Of a stretch of 51,561 nt of DNA, positions 41,542 to 51,561 are shown in pieces. Position 1 is the stretch's first letter, and every line of letters starts with the position of its first letter. The DNA lies in contig JADNRY010000417.1 in assembly GCA_015501585.1 (NCBI GenBank), positions 1 through 51,561 on the forward strand, written 5' to 3'. This DNA comes from Rhodocollybia butyracea (lineage: Eukaryota > Basidiomycota > Agaricomycetes > Agaricales > Omphalotaceae). Position numbers and translations under genes: made by a program. The notes below the pieces were generated by a model, which was given only the letters and a program-made list of their open reading frames with translations, was not told the DNA's origin and made no database searches.

Positions 41542-42987
41542 ATGGGTACTACCTTTGCAGCGTCTGCTGTGTTCAATACAGGAATTGCAGTGGTTGCGCC
41601 GATTATTTCATTGGCGGTGAGCTTTTGTCTTCTGCAATGACAATAGGTAACTGATTAACATAAACCAGCTTGCCCTTACAATACTTGGTAATTTATTCGC
41701 GACCTTCGTCCATTAGTTCTTTCTAAACAGAGTTTGTTAATTTCAAGGTATCTACTTTGTGATTTTTGGCCTCACAACATATTACCTCTGGTATGCTTCC
41801 GAAGTGTATCACCGACGGCTTCATCTTGCTTGGACCACCGCCCTGTTTTTAATCTCATGTTTGGGGGGTATAGCTAACGCAACCAGTGGAATTTTGGACT
41901 TGATAGTGGAATATAATACACTGCGGACTCAGAACCCTGTACCATTCACTCAATATATATCAGAAAATGGCTTACAGACGGCCTTGGTGTGAGTAATAAT
42001 TTGATTTTAGTCTCATTTCAAATCAAACCAAATTTGTTTAAGAGGAATCACATACACCTGCTTGATTGTTGCCAAGTGAGTATTACTGAAATGAGTAAAA
42101 ACAGTTCTGTATTCTCATTTTACTAATCCATTAGCTGCTTGGCCGACTCTGTCCTGGTGTGTTCATGATTAGATTTGACCTGTTCTGAAGTGACCTTCAA
42201 ATAAGATTCATCGGATCTATCTTGTATGGGGCTCAAGGAAATGGATTTTGCCTCTACCCATTCTGACGTCTTTGGTAATTAATGGTGAGCTCAACTGAAG
42301 TGTGTGTGTGGCGATTGATCGATGATAAATCTTAGGTGTTGGTCTTGCCGGAACCATCATGAAAACAAAGGGCTTCTCCAATACCGCCAGTGAATCCAAT
42401 TTCAATCTGGAGCTTAAGGGTATAGACCTCCACATTGGATTCTACTATGCAAACGCTGTCGCCAATTCGATTTTCACAATGTTGATTGGTGAGCTGTTTA
42501 GCATATGACTTTGCAAGTTCATTGACACTGTCCACTAACAGCATGTCGTCTCTGGTGGCTCATGTGTAGCAAAGATAATATGTCATCCAATGTGAAGATT
42601 CAACAACAAAAACTGACTGCTGCTATCATGTGAGAGGAATTGCATCATCTTAACCTTAGCTCTCATTTGTTCCTTAGGCTTGAAAGTGGAGTGCTCTATC
42701 CAATTGCACTAGTTGCTCATGCAGCCATTGAAGGCAACCTTGACATCATTACAACACCTGTGAACCTAACCCCATGTATCATCCTCCTTGCTGTAAGCAA
42801 GCTCTCTGTCTTGCACATATCTATCATGCAACCTAACTCGACGGTATAGGGCTTAATTCCGACTGTGATAATTCTACGAACACGTCAAGGCGCTAGCGTT
42901 GCCGATATAGTGGCTCCTTTAAAAAGTCCTGGCTCCATGCACTCCCAGTCCGGCTCGGAAGACTCCAGTTACACTGATGAAAAATGA
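41542..42987 (+). CDS. Multi-pass membrane protein, paralogue 2 (10 exons)
   Basis: The ten exons are 41542-41616, 41669-41687, 41748-41988, 42043-42075, 42135-42156, 42206-42284, 42336-42488, 42542-42629, 42678-42792 and 42850-42987. They sum to 963 nt, a 320-residue protein with no internal stop. Exons 1-7 and 9 have exactly the same lengths as in paralogue 1 (75, 19, 241, 33, 22, 79, 153 and 115 nt). Exon 8 differs by two codons and the last exon is shorter. Conserved landmarks are ADSVL, HRIYLVWGSRK, GFSNTASESNF, LESGVLYPIALVAHAA and GLIPTVIILRTRQG; the tail ends SGSEDSSYTDEK. About seven hydrophobic spans are visible. Function is unknown; a sensory or transport role would be a guess. Confidence 0.87.
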
Positions 42988-43545
42988 AAACAACTTGATG
43001 TAGTTCCTCTGCCACTTGTAGCACGTTGTATCTCGCCAGAGAATAAACTGTGGTTCTGTCAATATCATGTGACCATTCCAAAGTGTCTGTTGAGACAATT
43101 TGACAGCCTTTCAATTTCCCAAATAACTTCTCATGGGTTGAGGATTCCCCAGTCATCTAGCCTAAAATGAAATAAGTACCCCAGATGTTGTTGTATTGAC
43201 GTCATAGCTATACAACTTCGGAGCTTTACTACATATTTATTAATAATCATTAGTCGTGCATACATGAAGCTTGTAGATACTTCTAGAATAATTACTGTAA
43301 GTATATAAGCTCTCTTGAGCTCTTCACATTATCAAGCAATCTAGCCTTCTATTCCCTTGATCACTCTGAGCCTCACAGCTCACTTCAGTCCCTGCGCCGG
43401 ATATTTACAACAGATGTGACTGTATGGTATATCACCATGATAACTAACTAATTAATAGTACAGAGATACTGATGTGGGAAATGCCATCTATGGGTTGTTG
43501 GATTAATCCTTTGTGAATACCAACAAGTTGGAAGGCTGTCATTCA
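42988..43545. other. Region downstream of paralogue 2, no gene seen
   Basis: This stretch includes the 3' flank of paralogue 2. The minus frame 42893-43156 overlaps its last exon and has no domain. No repeat was recognised. Confidence 0.4.
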
Positions 43546-43807
43546 TAGGGATCCGCGCTGTAACCCTCTAAAACTATGTTACTCCTCACAAAATCATATT
43601 TTATCTCTGATATTTACCCAAGAATGGACTATTTCTTTATTGTGTGTACCATATATAGGCTGGAGTTTCCTTTCCTTTCTGTCTCTCTCCATATCTGTTT
43701 CATCTATTTTTCATATTAAACTCTCTCTACTCAGTATATAATCTAGACATATTTATTCAATAAGACAAGTTTCTTGCCCTCGACTTGACTGCTAAGACCC
43801 GTGCTCC
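43546..43807. repeat. hAT-N3 left end and a copy of the 25.05-kb repeat
   Basis: TAGGGATCCGCGCTGTAACC at 43546 is a hAT-N3 left terminus. At 43565 the sequence switches to the repeat shared with 25049-25312, ending GTGCTCC at 43807 where the satellite element begins. The mate of the hAT-N3 end was not found, so boundaries between these pieces are uncertain. Confidence 0.5.
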
Positions 43808-44990
43808 CAGTGCTTGGTATCCCAGAGCACTCACACTATGGGAAGGAAAAACAATGAATTTGATTGTCCAAAACACAATCTAAATGATTGCCTTGCACTC
43901 ATATTGATTGTCTGAACCATTCTTAATGATTGTCCAGTTTACTCAAAAAGACTGTCTTATACCTTTATATGTATTGTCTGAACCAATCTTATTGATTGTC
44001 CAGTTTACTCAAAAAGATTGTCTTATACTTTTATATTTATTGTCTGAGCCAATCTTATTGATTGTCTGAACCAATCTTAATGATTGTCTAAATCACTCTT
44101 AAATAGGGTTTTAAAGTTCGGTTCGGTTCGGTTTTTTGCCCTAATTTGAGGCCGGTGCTATAATTTTCAAATATCACTAAACCTTGCACTGAACTGATGT
44201 AAACTGCTGCACCGGTGCAGGTTCAGTGCGGTTTGTGAGTTTGCACCGGTTACACCAGTCTGAACCGGTGCAAATGCCAGTCATATACCACTCAAAACAT
44301 TGTAAGTATTATAATAATAAGTACTAAAACATAGCTTATAGCATTTATCACTATTACTGAGAGTTCTTACATAGCTATAAATCAAAATCAAAGCTGTAAC
44401 TACCATTTTGATTGTGCACAGTTCACGGCGACGCTTAGGCGCCTATTTTAGCGCTCAAAACCGCGTAACTGCACTGCACCGGTGTTGCACCGGTTATCAC
44501 CGGTTCTGTAAATTCTGAGATTTTACAGAACCTTGCACTGAACTGCAGTGCACCGGTGCACCGGTGCAGCATTACATAAGGGTGCACCGCGGTTCAGTGC
44601 GGTGCAGTTTGCGGTTTTTATTGGTTATATGAACCGCACTTTCAAACCCTACTCTTAAAGGTTGTCTGAACTACTTTCGATGATTGTCCTAACCTTTCAA
44701 TATGATAGTCTGAACCACTCTATATAACAGTTCTGGACTATCTAAATGATTGTCAAAAACACTCCAAATGATGGTATGAAACACTCAAATTGACTGCTCA
44801 GGACACTCAAAATGATTGTTTTTGGAAATGGGTCACAGTGTCTTGAGACAATCATTTGGAATGTCTCAGCAATCACTTCAAGTGCTTGGAACAATCATTT
44901 GAACTGTCTTGAACAATCATTCTGAGTGTGTGTAGCAATCATTTGGGGTGTCTTACACCATCACTTTGATTGTTTTCAAGTGCTTTCCAA
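43808..44990. repeat. Inverted satellite array (AATGATTGTCTGAACC units)
   Basis: About 21-22-bp units like AATGATTGTCTGAACCACTC repeat on the left side (43860-44103 and 44652-44830). On the right side (about 44845-44975) they repeat as the complement (GAACAATCATTTG). This makes a large fold-back structure centred near 44838. The outer ends share AGTGCTTGG / its complement near 43809 and 44975-44990. The left arm is interrupted by a hAT MITE. No target duplication was established. Confidence 0.65.
44104..44651. mobile_element. hAT-N1-related MITE copy E
   Basis: 548 bp starting TAGGGTTTTAAAGTTCGG and ending CTTTCAAACCCTA, with a perfect 8-bp duplication CTCTTAAA (44096-44103, 44652-44659). 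The interior is rich in GCACCGGTGCA words and has a degenerate form of the hAT-N2 palindrome near 44410-44470. The termini are of the hAT-N1 type but the interior differs from copies A-D. Confidence 0.9.
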
Positions 44991-45969
44991 GCATCTTTAT
45001 AGTAGTAAAAGTATATCTAATACATATTGATTTTACCCTACTGTTTTACACAAGAGGTCAGAAGAGGGCAACTTATCTTGGATTTTTGGAAAGCATGTAC
45101 AATGAAGAGAGAGAACATACCAAGATCAACTGTCTTAGGACGTGATAAATTAATCACTGTAGGCATAGGCAAAGCAAAAAATAACTTATCTTAACGTTGA
45201 ATGGTAACAAGCCATCGAGATGCACGGAACGACCACGCTGAAAGAGGAAGATTAAAAAAAGTTATGCGACTATGTCAAGACAATCGAGCCGCCGGAGGAG
45301 CTCACCAGAGGAATGAACAGGATGTGGAGCGGGAAGAGGGTTTAAGATAAAGTGTGAAGGTGTCAGCGGTGGACAAAACGGCAATTCAAGAGTATTTAGC
45401 TACCAGAGCGAACTTGCAAAGACCAATGATCAAACGGCACTTTCAAAGTAACCAAAACATGTGTGAAACCCTCTTATCCGTCAGGTTTGGGGTTTGTCCC
45501 ATTGCGACATGGTGAGGGAGCAGCGGGCGTCCTAAAAAAGAGCATGTGCTGCGCCTTCAAATGGGAAGTTGCATCCATGTTGGTTTGGGCGGTCTTGCTG
45601 TGGAGCGAAGGGGAGGCATCAAGTTGTGTTGGACAGTCGCGGCCTTGTATCATTGATACATTTTTAAGCCATGGCGGCGTGGGGTTAAAAGTTGAAGACG
45701 GCTTCTATTCCCAATATGTGGCGAACAAGGATGGCAGAGAGGGCCGAGCGTTACAGTAAGAAATTTATTTGTGTCGTGAAGTTGCAGAGCGGTTGTGTTG
45801 ATGGGTAAGGGAGGGAACGGCGTACATTGGTGGTGTCGGTACTGCGGTAAGTTCAACTGACGTGATCATGTGATCTGTCCAAGATCTGTCAATCTCGTTC
45901 CGTTCATTCCGATCATCCCGCTCGTCCCGGACTTTTCGTATTACCGCGCAATGTACACTATCAGAAGCA
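44991..45969. other. Region without a recognisable gene
   Basis: The plus frame 45463-45759 (98 codons) has no domain and no clear exon context. Nothing else was identified before the Ngaro-like repeat at 45970. Confidence 0.35.
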
Positions 45970-46063
45970 TCCAGCGTTGTCTAGCAGCAGTGTCAGAGTG
46001 TAGTAGCCTGTGAGTTGGGCTAGGGCGCTAAGGCGGACCGCAGAGTGATTTGGATGCACACCC
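45970..46063 (-). repeat. Ngaro-like split direct repeat, distal copy
   Basis: From CCAGCGTTGTCTAGCAGCAG to GGATGCACACCC. It matches 46349-46442 almost exactly in the same orientation. Relative to the minus-strand element this is the outermost 3' copy (B2 in the A1-ORFs-B1-A2-B2 scheme). Confidence 0.8.
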
Positions 46064-46348
46064 AAATACTCTGCTAGCTACTTATCCGACACTGCAAGTA
46101 TAAACCCATCTGGATTGCACGATATGTAATACAAAGAATAGGCAACAGTAAATAAGGAATGTTGAGCAACGTAAAGAGGGAAGGGAGAGGATGGGAGCTG
46201 AAGAGAGAGTCAGACCTAAGTCTGTTTTATTGTGCACTTGCTGTTGCGACGACTCGGGTGGAAGCAGGAATGAAGTGTATCGCACCGCACTTCGCTTCCC
46301 GCTCCGCTGGACGTTGATGCCGTGATTTGTCACCCCGGCATCTCACAC

Positions 46349-46442
46349 ATTCCAGCGTCGTCTAGCAGCAGTGTCAGAGTGTAGTAGCCTGTGAGTTGGG
46401 CTAGGGCGCTAAGGCGGACCGCAGAGTGATTTGGATGCACAC
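46349..46442 (-). repeat. Ngaro-like split direct repeat, proximal copy
   Basis: Partner of 45970-46063, lying just beyond the recombinase stop (B1 position). The sequence between the copies (46064-46348) would be A2; its match A1 should lie at the element's 5' end outside the window. Confidence 0.8.
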
Positions 46443-46518
46443 CCAGCCAAGGGCCACTTGTGGCCAAACCGCAAGCTAATCCAATGCGACGCGACGCCCA
46501 ACCCAACACAAGTGGCTA

Positions 46519-48290
46519 CTAACGTGCTACACCCGATAAGTGATGTGACATGACGTTCTCAAAGGAATGCACATAGAGCTCATATGCCAGGGAACGCAAA
46601 CGGCCTGCAATGCGGACAACCTCTGGAGCCACGCCCTGACCCAGCAGGTATGAAGCACCTCCAATCCTGAATGAGTGACCAAAGGAGTTCCCCCACCCTA
46701 GAGAGCGAAGAATGCTGTTGATTCTTGTTAGAGCCGCATCCCTTGTAAGAGGGCGCACATCTCCTTTGCCATCCCTCCAAGAAAACAAAGGGCTGCTGGG
46801 GCTAGTTGGGCAAACCTGAGCAAGGTTATCCAAGTCCACCTTGGAGCAGGTATCGCCGCCCGTGGAAATGTATACTGACTGGCGCTTGCCCGGATCCGCT
46901 GTCTTTGCGCAAGGTAGATCTAACCTGATATATGGCTTGCCCAAGGAATCTGTTAACGCATGTGCGTTTGACCGAGTTAAATGATTAGCGGGTGAGAACG
47001 CGGACCTGGAGCGCACAGTTGTCAGGAAGTGAACAATTCCTGACTGACAAATTGGACACATGATTGAGCACATGATTGTCTCAATATTGTATTAATGACA
47101 TTTGATAACAAACGAGTCATATGGTCTAATTTTGGGTGCAATATAATGACCCGGAACCCGGAACCGGAAATGAATTATATTATATGAGTCAAAATGACTT
47201 GGAACATGACTCGGAATGACTCAATATGGCTTAGGTAGCTAGTATAAATACTGCTCAGTATACATTGTACCCCAGCCTTGTTATTTTGGAATTATTACCT
47301 CTGTGCAGCATAGCTGTGAACTGAACCTTGATATGAACCTTAGTTGCTAAGTGAATATCCAGAAGCATCACCAATTACCTGCTTACAACAGAAGAATACC
47401 TGATTACCACAGAAGAACCACCTTCACCTGCTTACCACAGAAGAACTATATCTACCTGCTTACCACAGAAGACGTCACATCTGTTCCTTCAGAATACCAG
47501 AATATTACCTGTTAACACAGAAGAACCATTGGAAACCACACTGTTAAATCAGCAACACCAAAACTCGATATTGTAGTAAATCTGCCCAACGGGCCCCTCA
47601 CTATACTGTACATTGGGAAAATCCAATCGTGAACGGATCTTTACAACAGTGACCTCACCAAATCGCATAAGACCCCAAAAGGCACAACAGCAGGCGGCCC
47701 AGACACAGGCATCAAAGGAGTTTGTAAGGTCCAAGGAAAGATGCAGAGCTCTCATCATCATGATGGTGATCGGTGGCCTAGGGGGCCTCAAGCAATGGGA
47801 GCCTTGCAGTTTTGCAAGACCATGCAGAGAAAACCTTATCCAGTCCGCATCAGTCTCTGACAGTGGGGGAGGCCAACCCTGGGCTATGTGCCATGCCCGA
47901 ATCCCAGACAAATATTTCCCCACCGTGTCTGTTGCCACCGTCTCCCAGGGCACATGAGATGGGAAACCTGGGTCAAGCGGCTGCCCACAAGGCAAATGAG
48001 TGCAACAATGAAGGTGAGGCCGGCAGCCAATCCGATTCTGGGACAGAGAAGATATCATAGAATATGTGCAGCTTCCGAAGAGTGGAGCCGACACCACTTG
48101 TGTCATTCAGTGAGTTCCGCAATGCCAAATCCAGTAGGTGACGCAGTAGTGGCATGTCCAGTACCGGCAAAGGCGTTAGGTGTGGATGCCCCGCCACTTA
48201 AACATCCTCTCAGCTGCTGGGCAGTTAGGCCGAAGTGGCGAGGGGTGAGGGGCAAGCTGGCTAATAACCTCCACCGCACGTGCCACGGAG
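46519..48290 (-). pseudogene. Tyrosine recombinase of the Ngaro-like element
   Basis: The N-terminal part begins near 48290-48197 (SLNDTSGVGSTLRKLHIFYD), shifts frame, and continues VGKYLSGIRAWHIAQGWPPP to AFWGLMRFGEVTV, which supplies the first catalytic arginine. LTR-X (47020-47645) splits it right there. Removing 631 bp (LTR plus one target copy) puts both halves in the same frame. The C-terminal part carries HSFRIGGASYLLGQG (H-x-x-R) and GRLRSLAYELYVHSF with the tyrosine nucleophile. All four catalytic positions R, H, R and Y are present, but the frameshift and insertion disable it. The enzyme would join the circular cDNA to the chromosome without a target duplication. Confidence 0.82.
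47020..47645 (-). repeat. Solo LTR-X copy 2, inside the recombinase gene
   Basis: 626 bp flanked by a perfect 5-bp duplication ACAGT (47015-47019, 47646-47650). On the minus strand it starts TGTAAAGATCC and ends CCTGACA, matching 18643-19271. Tandem TTCTTCTGTGGTAAGCAGG motifs lie in its first third. Confidence 0.92.
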
Positions 48291-48356
48291 TCGTCGACTG
48301 CAGGCATGATGCATGTCGCATGGGCTGCGGGGAAAACCACTATACTGGCACTAGCT

Positions 48357-50130
48357 TCAGCTGGAGATGTGATGGCAGATCAAAAACCATGTGAGATGAG
48401 ACCCTTGGGAATCTCTGGTGAAAACCGCTGATATCCCCCGGGACAGGGCATCTGAAATGTTTTCCCCTGATGCGACGTATTCTGGGGCAAGTAAAAGCTC
48501 GTTGTGGGCTAGAATCGAGTAGATGTGCTTGAGGACGCAGTTGCCTTCTTTGCTCCGAGAGCACCCCTTCTTCATACTCCCAACAACCCCGGTGTTGTCG
48601 GAGTGCAGGCGAAATGTTGACCACTTGGGGTAAGCACGGTGCAGCCCCAGAAAGAGGATGCCTTGCAAGGCCAATTCCACTGCAACAGCTTCTGCCCAAC
48701 CGATATTGAATTGCAGCTTTGGGCCCACCCAAAAACCTGGGGCCCAGCGCCAAGCCACCCAGTGGGTTCCTACCACAATTGCAACACCATAGGATGAGCT
48801 GGCATCCCCCCACCAACCGAGATCTACCGGCACCGGAGAGGCTAAAGGAACTTCGTTGGGAAGGATTTCAAGTAACCACTGGATCCACGAGAGATCCCGG
48901 GATAGTGCATGCGGCACCGTCAAGTGAGCATGGTGTGAACGGAAGTCTTGGGCAAAACGGCCGGAAGAGCACATGAATAGTCTGATCAGCGGATAGATAC
49001 AGGAGATGTGGATAAGCTTTCCCTGCAGGGACAAAGCTGAACGGGCTGTAAATGAAGCCGCCGGAACCTGCCATGCCCGCACCAGCTCCTTCATGGCCGC
49101 CAGTTTCTTCTTGGGCAGCGAGACCACCTTCAGAGCCAAATCCCAGATGAAACCAATATACTGCTGAGACGTGGAAAACTTTCGAGTCTTCTCCACACTC
49201 CATGGAACGCCAAAGGCTGCAGTCAGGGCCATGAACTCCTCTTCCGTCCAAGACTGTCCTGGAAAACGGATGGCAAAGAAGTTGTCGACCCACTTCAAAA
49301 GGCCACAAATGCCCCACTTTTGTATATAGCCAGCAGCATGTCGGCCAAGGAACCAAAGACGCCCGCACTGGAAGCTATCCCAAAGCAAACAGTGCCATTG
49401 ACCCTGACCTTCCCTTCCCACAACAGGCAAAGCAAGTTCTGCTGGAGAGGATGAACTGGCGTAATCCGGTACGCCGCTTTTATATCAAATGTTGCAGCCT
49501 CGCAACCATCGGGCAGGGATAGGATGAGGGCCGGGGTGTCGGCAAAGGTGCCCCACTCTGTAGGGAACTTGGTCGCATCTATTCCACTGTTCACTGAAGG
49601 AATAACAGAATCCCGAGGGTAAGACATATCCTGCACCAGGCGGAAGGAATTTGTGCCCGGCTTGGGAACAAGGCCAAAAGGAGAGGTACGAAAAGGACCA
49701 ACAATAGACTCCAGCTCTAGAGTAGCGGCCAGCTGCCTCCTCCTGAGCAATGTAAGAAGAAATGAACAATGGATCGAGAAGCGAAGAACAATGGTTCTTG
49801 AAATAAATAGGTGCATGAGAGGGGCCTCTCACGCCAACATCAAAACCTTGAACAACCCCATCCACCACATGCTGCCAGTCCCTCAGTATGCCAAACGAGT
49901 CCAGGACCTGGCGGAGCTTCACCGCGTCCAGAGGCGTAAGCACCCGACGCGGATCCTCAGCTGGGACGCAAGCTGGATCATTTGAGATGGGGGCAGGCCG
50001 CCGCACCGTGACCCTCGCGCTGCACAAGGAGCATTCATGGACGTTGGGACACTTGGAACCTCGGGAACAGGAGGAAGAGCGGGCGTAGTTAAAGCAGTAG
50101 TTCTGACCTGTGCCACTAATGAGGCTGTTT
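48357..50130 (-). pseudogene. Ngaro-like reverse transcriptase and RNase H
   Basis: Reverse transcriptase blocks in order are SPFGLVPKPG, FDIKAAYRITPVHP, CFGIASSAGVFGSLADM and WVDNFFA; the last is the catalytic box, with asparagine where the second aspartate is expected. A frameshift near 49740 and another near 49320 separate these blocks. RNase H follows in the frame ending 48357: WWGDASSSYG, the glutamate in WAEAVAVELAL, LHSDNTGVV and SGENISDALSR supply the acidic residues. Upstream, in the gag-like part, a CCCH zinc finger is seen at about 50033-50095 (CFNYARSSSC-SRGSKC-PNVH). The opposite-strand frames over 49653-50088 are shadows. Confidence 0.82.
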
Positions 50131-50136
50131 GGGTAC

Positions 50137-51351
50137 TGTTATGACTCGATCAATAGTCTCGTCCAAACCTTCACAGTACGTAACTCAGCAGTAAAAATGA
50201 TAAGAGAAATTAATGAGATTATAGAGCAAGCCTTTCCGTTTGTTGAAACCGCTAGGCAAAAAATATATACTCAAACAACTAGGCTCAAGTAAAGTTAGTA
50301 ACTAGTTTGTAATACGAAACTCACAGAACTTATTATTTGGAGATAGCTCGACAAATAATAATAATAAGATTACCCTCGGAGATAGCTCAACAAGCAGTAA
50401 TATGAATCAGAACTAGTACTCGGAGATGGCTCAACAAGTAGTAGTGAGTGTGGTGTCTAGTACTTGGAGATAGCTCAACAAGTAATAGTGAGTGTGGTGT
50501 CTAGTACTCGGAGATAGCTCAACAAGTAATAGTGAGTGTGATGTCTAATACTTGGAGATAGCTCAACAAGTAATAGGAAGTTGCAACTCGGAGATAGCTC
50601 AACAAGTGGCAATTAAGAAGTATTCACTAGGAGATAGCTCAACAGGTGAATGTTAGTGGATACAACTTGGAGTTAGCTCAACAAGATGTATAAATGTGTA
50701 TTGTAACTTGGAGATAGCTCAACAAGATACAATGAGTTGGTCTGGTGATTCACACAAGTGATAACAGCAAACAAGTGGGGGTTTGGATTTAAGAAAAATA
50801 ATACGTCTCACGTACATTGGTAAATCTAGACTACTTATATACTGTGCAATGTGTACTAGTTAGGAAATGCTGCGGAATGACTAGATTTGTGTCATAACTG
50901 CGGAAATACTGCAGATGAGTCAGTCTGACTATGTAATGCTGTGCAATGACTAATATTGAGTCATGTATGCGGAACCGTAGTTGACTCAGATATCTGGCTG
51001 TGCAATGACTGATATTGAGTCATTGATGTAAAGAGGCTATGCAATGATGTCATAGCTGTGGAGCAGTGATGTGATATCATAACTGCGGAGCAATGGAATG
51101 ACATCATGATTGTGGAGTAGCAAGATGACATCATGGTTGTGGAGCTAGAATGATGTCATGACTGTGCAGACTGTGCAGTGACTGTTAAAGATCATTCTGG
51201 TGTTCTGGAAGAATGTGTGCAGCATTAACCCAAATGGTGTTGAATAACTAATGAATGTAAAATGTTAAGTAGAAGTATTAATGATAGTGTTCATAGTTGG
51301 TTACAGAAGAAAAAAGATTGGCTGTATAGGATTTAGATCCGGGTCATAACA
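50137..51351 (+). repeat. Solo LTR-Y copy 2, inside Ngaro-like gag
   Basis: 1215 bp, TGTTATGAC to GTCATAACA, perfect 5-bp duplication GGTAC (50132-50136, 51352-51356). It is nearly identical to 15839-17051, including the hairpin array. The short frame MIREINEIIEQAFPF (50197-50292) is kept but two codons shorter. Removing the LTR joins the gag parts in one frame (NNPRY to PNSLISGTGQNYCF). Confidence 0.92.
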
Positions 51352-51356
51352 GGTAC

Positions 51357-51561
51357 CGAGGGTTGTTGGCAAGACATGCGCATGTGCGCCCTGTGATTGA
51401 CTTCTCAGCGGAGCAGCTGGCTGGGCGACAGCCCGCTGCTCCGCAATGAAAGCACGGAAGGTTAGATTTCTGGTATGGGGACGACCTGGAGGCTGATTTT
51501 CCTCGACCAGTAGATCCTCGAGTGGGCCCCACCGTGGAGGGGGACGGCTTCCCTAGTACTG
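51357..51561 (-). pseudogene. Ngaro-like gag, upstream part (runs off the window)
   Basis: The frame reads SSPYQKSNLPCFHCGAAGCR and ASCSAEKSITGRTCACL, with a cysteine pattern like a CCHC-type knuckle (CFHC..G..C). It continues in frame across the excised LTR-Y to the CCCH finger and reverse transcriptase. The 5' end is not in the window, so the start is unknown. Confidence 0.6.

Larger units (their letters stand above)
45970..51561 (-). mobile_element. Ngaro-like (DIRS-order) tyrosine-recombinase retrotransposon, broken
   Basis: In minus-strand order it has a gag-like part with CCHC-like and CCCH zinc motifs, reverse transcriptase, RNase H, tyrosine recombinase, then two direct repeats of about 95 bp separated by about 285 bp. 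Absence of an integrase, presence of a tyrosine recombinase, and a split direct repeat arrangement at the 3' end are the marks of the Ngaro/PAT group of DIRS-order elements. The 5' end lies beyond the right edge of the window. Two LTRs from other elements are inserted (47020-47645, 50137-51351), and frameshifts disable the reading frames. Confidence 0.82.

Noticed and set aside
45463..45759. 98-codon plus frame MKPSYPSGLGFVPLRHGEG
   Set aside because: No recognisable domain, exon structure or homologue within the window; kept as unannotated sequence.
48868..49985. Alternative frames on both strands over the Ngaro-like pol
   Set aside because: They lack RT or RNase H motifs, which lie in other minus-strand frames of the same interval.

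Overview
The window looks like a repeat-rich, gene-poor segment of a filamentous basidiomycete genome, most likely an Agaricomycete. Three things suggest this: two intact genes each cut by nine very short introns, a Ngaro-like tyrosine-recombinase retrotransposon beside copia and gypsy elements, and a TTAGGG-type interstitial repeat. The species cannot be named from the sequence.

Layout. 1-8.3 kb: one partial, spliced hypothetical gene (2017-3246, minus), a small exon remnant near 6.8-7.0 kb, several MITEs and three satellite-like tracts. 8.4-9.35 kb: a near-perfect inverted repeat with 406-bp arms, abutting a minus-strand copia relic (9.35-12.24 kb). 12.2-14.7 kb: fragments of small DNA transposons. 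14.77-23.15 kb: a gypsy-like LTR element with 5-bp target duplications, intact LTRs, gag and protease remnants and most of pol missing. It has been invaded by a 1.2-kb solo LTR (LTR-Y), a 0.6-kb LTR (LTR-X), an AT-rich MITE and a hAT transposase relic. 23.40-33.16 kb: a plus-strand copia element with 5-bp target duplications. Its 5' LTR is split by a 4.0-kb insertion that itself carries three hAT MITEs, one inside another; a further hAT MITE sits in gag-pol. 33.2-34.8 kb (minus) and 41.5-43.0 kb (plus): two intact ten-exon paralogues of a multi-pass membrane protein, head to head, the only convincing intact host genes here. Between them lie a 96-bp duplication, a tRNA-like remnant beside degenerate telomeric repeats, and MITEs. 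43.5-45.0 kb: an inverted satellite array interrupted by a fifth hAT MITE. 45.97-51.56 kb: a broken Ngaro-like element on the minus strand, split by one copy each of LTR-X and LTR-Y, running off the right edge.

Decay. Several coding stops read as CGA-to-TGA changes, and nearly all differences between LTR pairs fall at CpG sites, as expected from cytosine-methylation decay or a RIP-like process.

Most unusual signal. The gypsy-like element is packed with short perfect stem-loops through its leader, gag, protease region and LTRs. LTR-Y carries an array of about ten hairpins that share one loop sequence while each has its own matching arms. These two observations are the main candidates for something undescribed.
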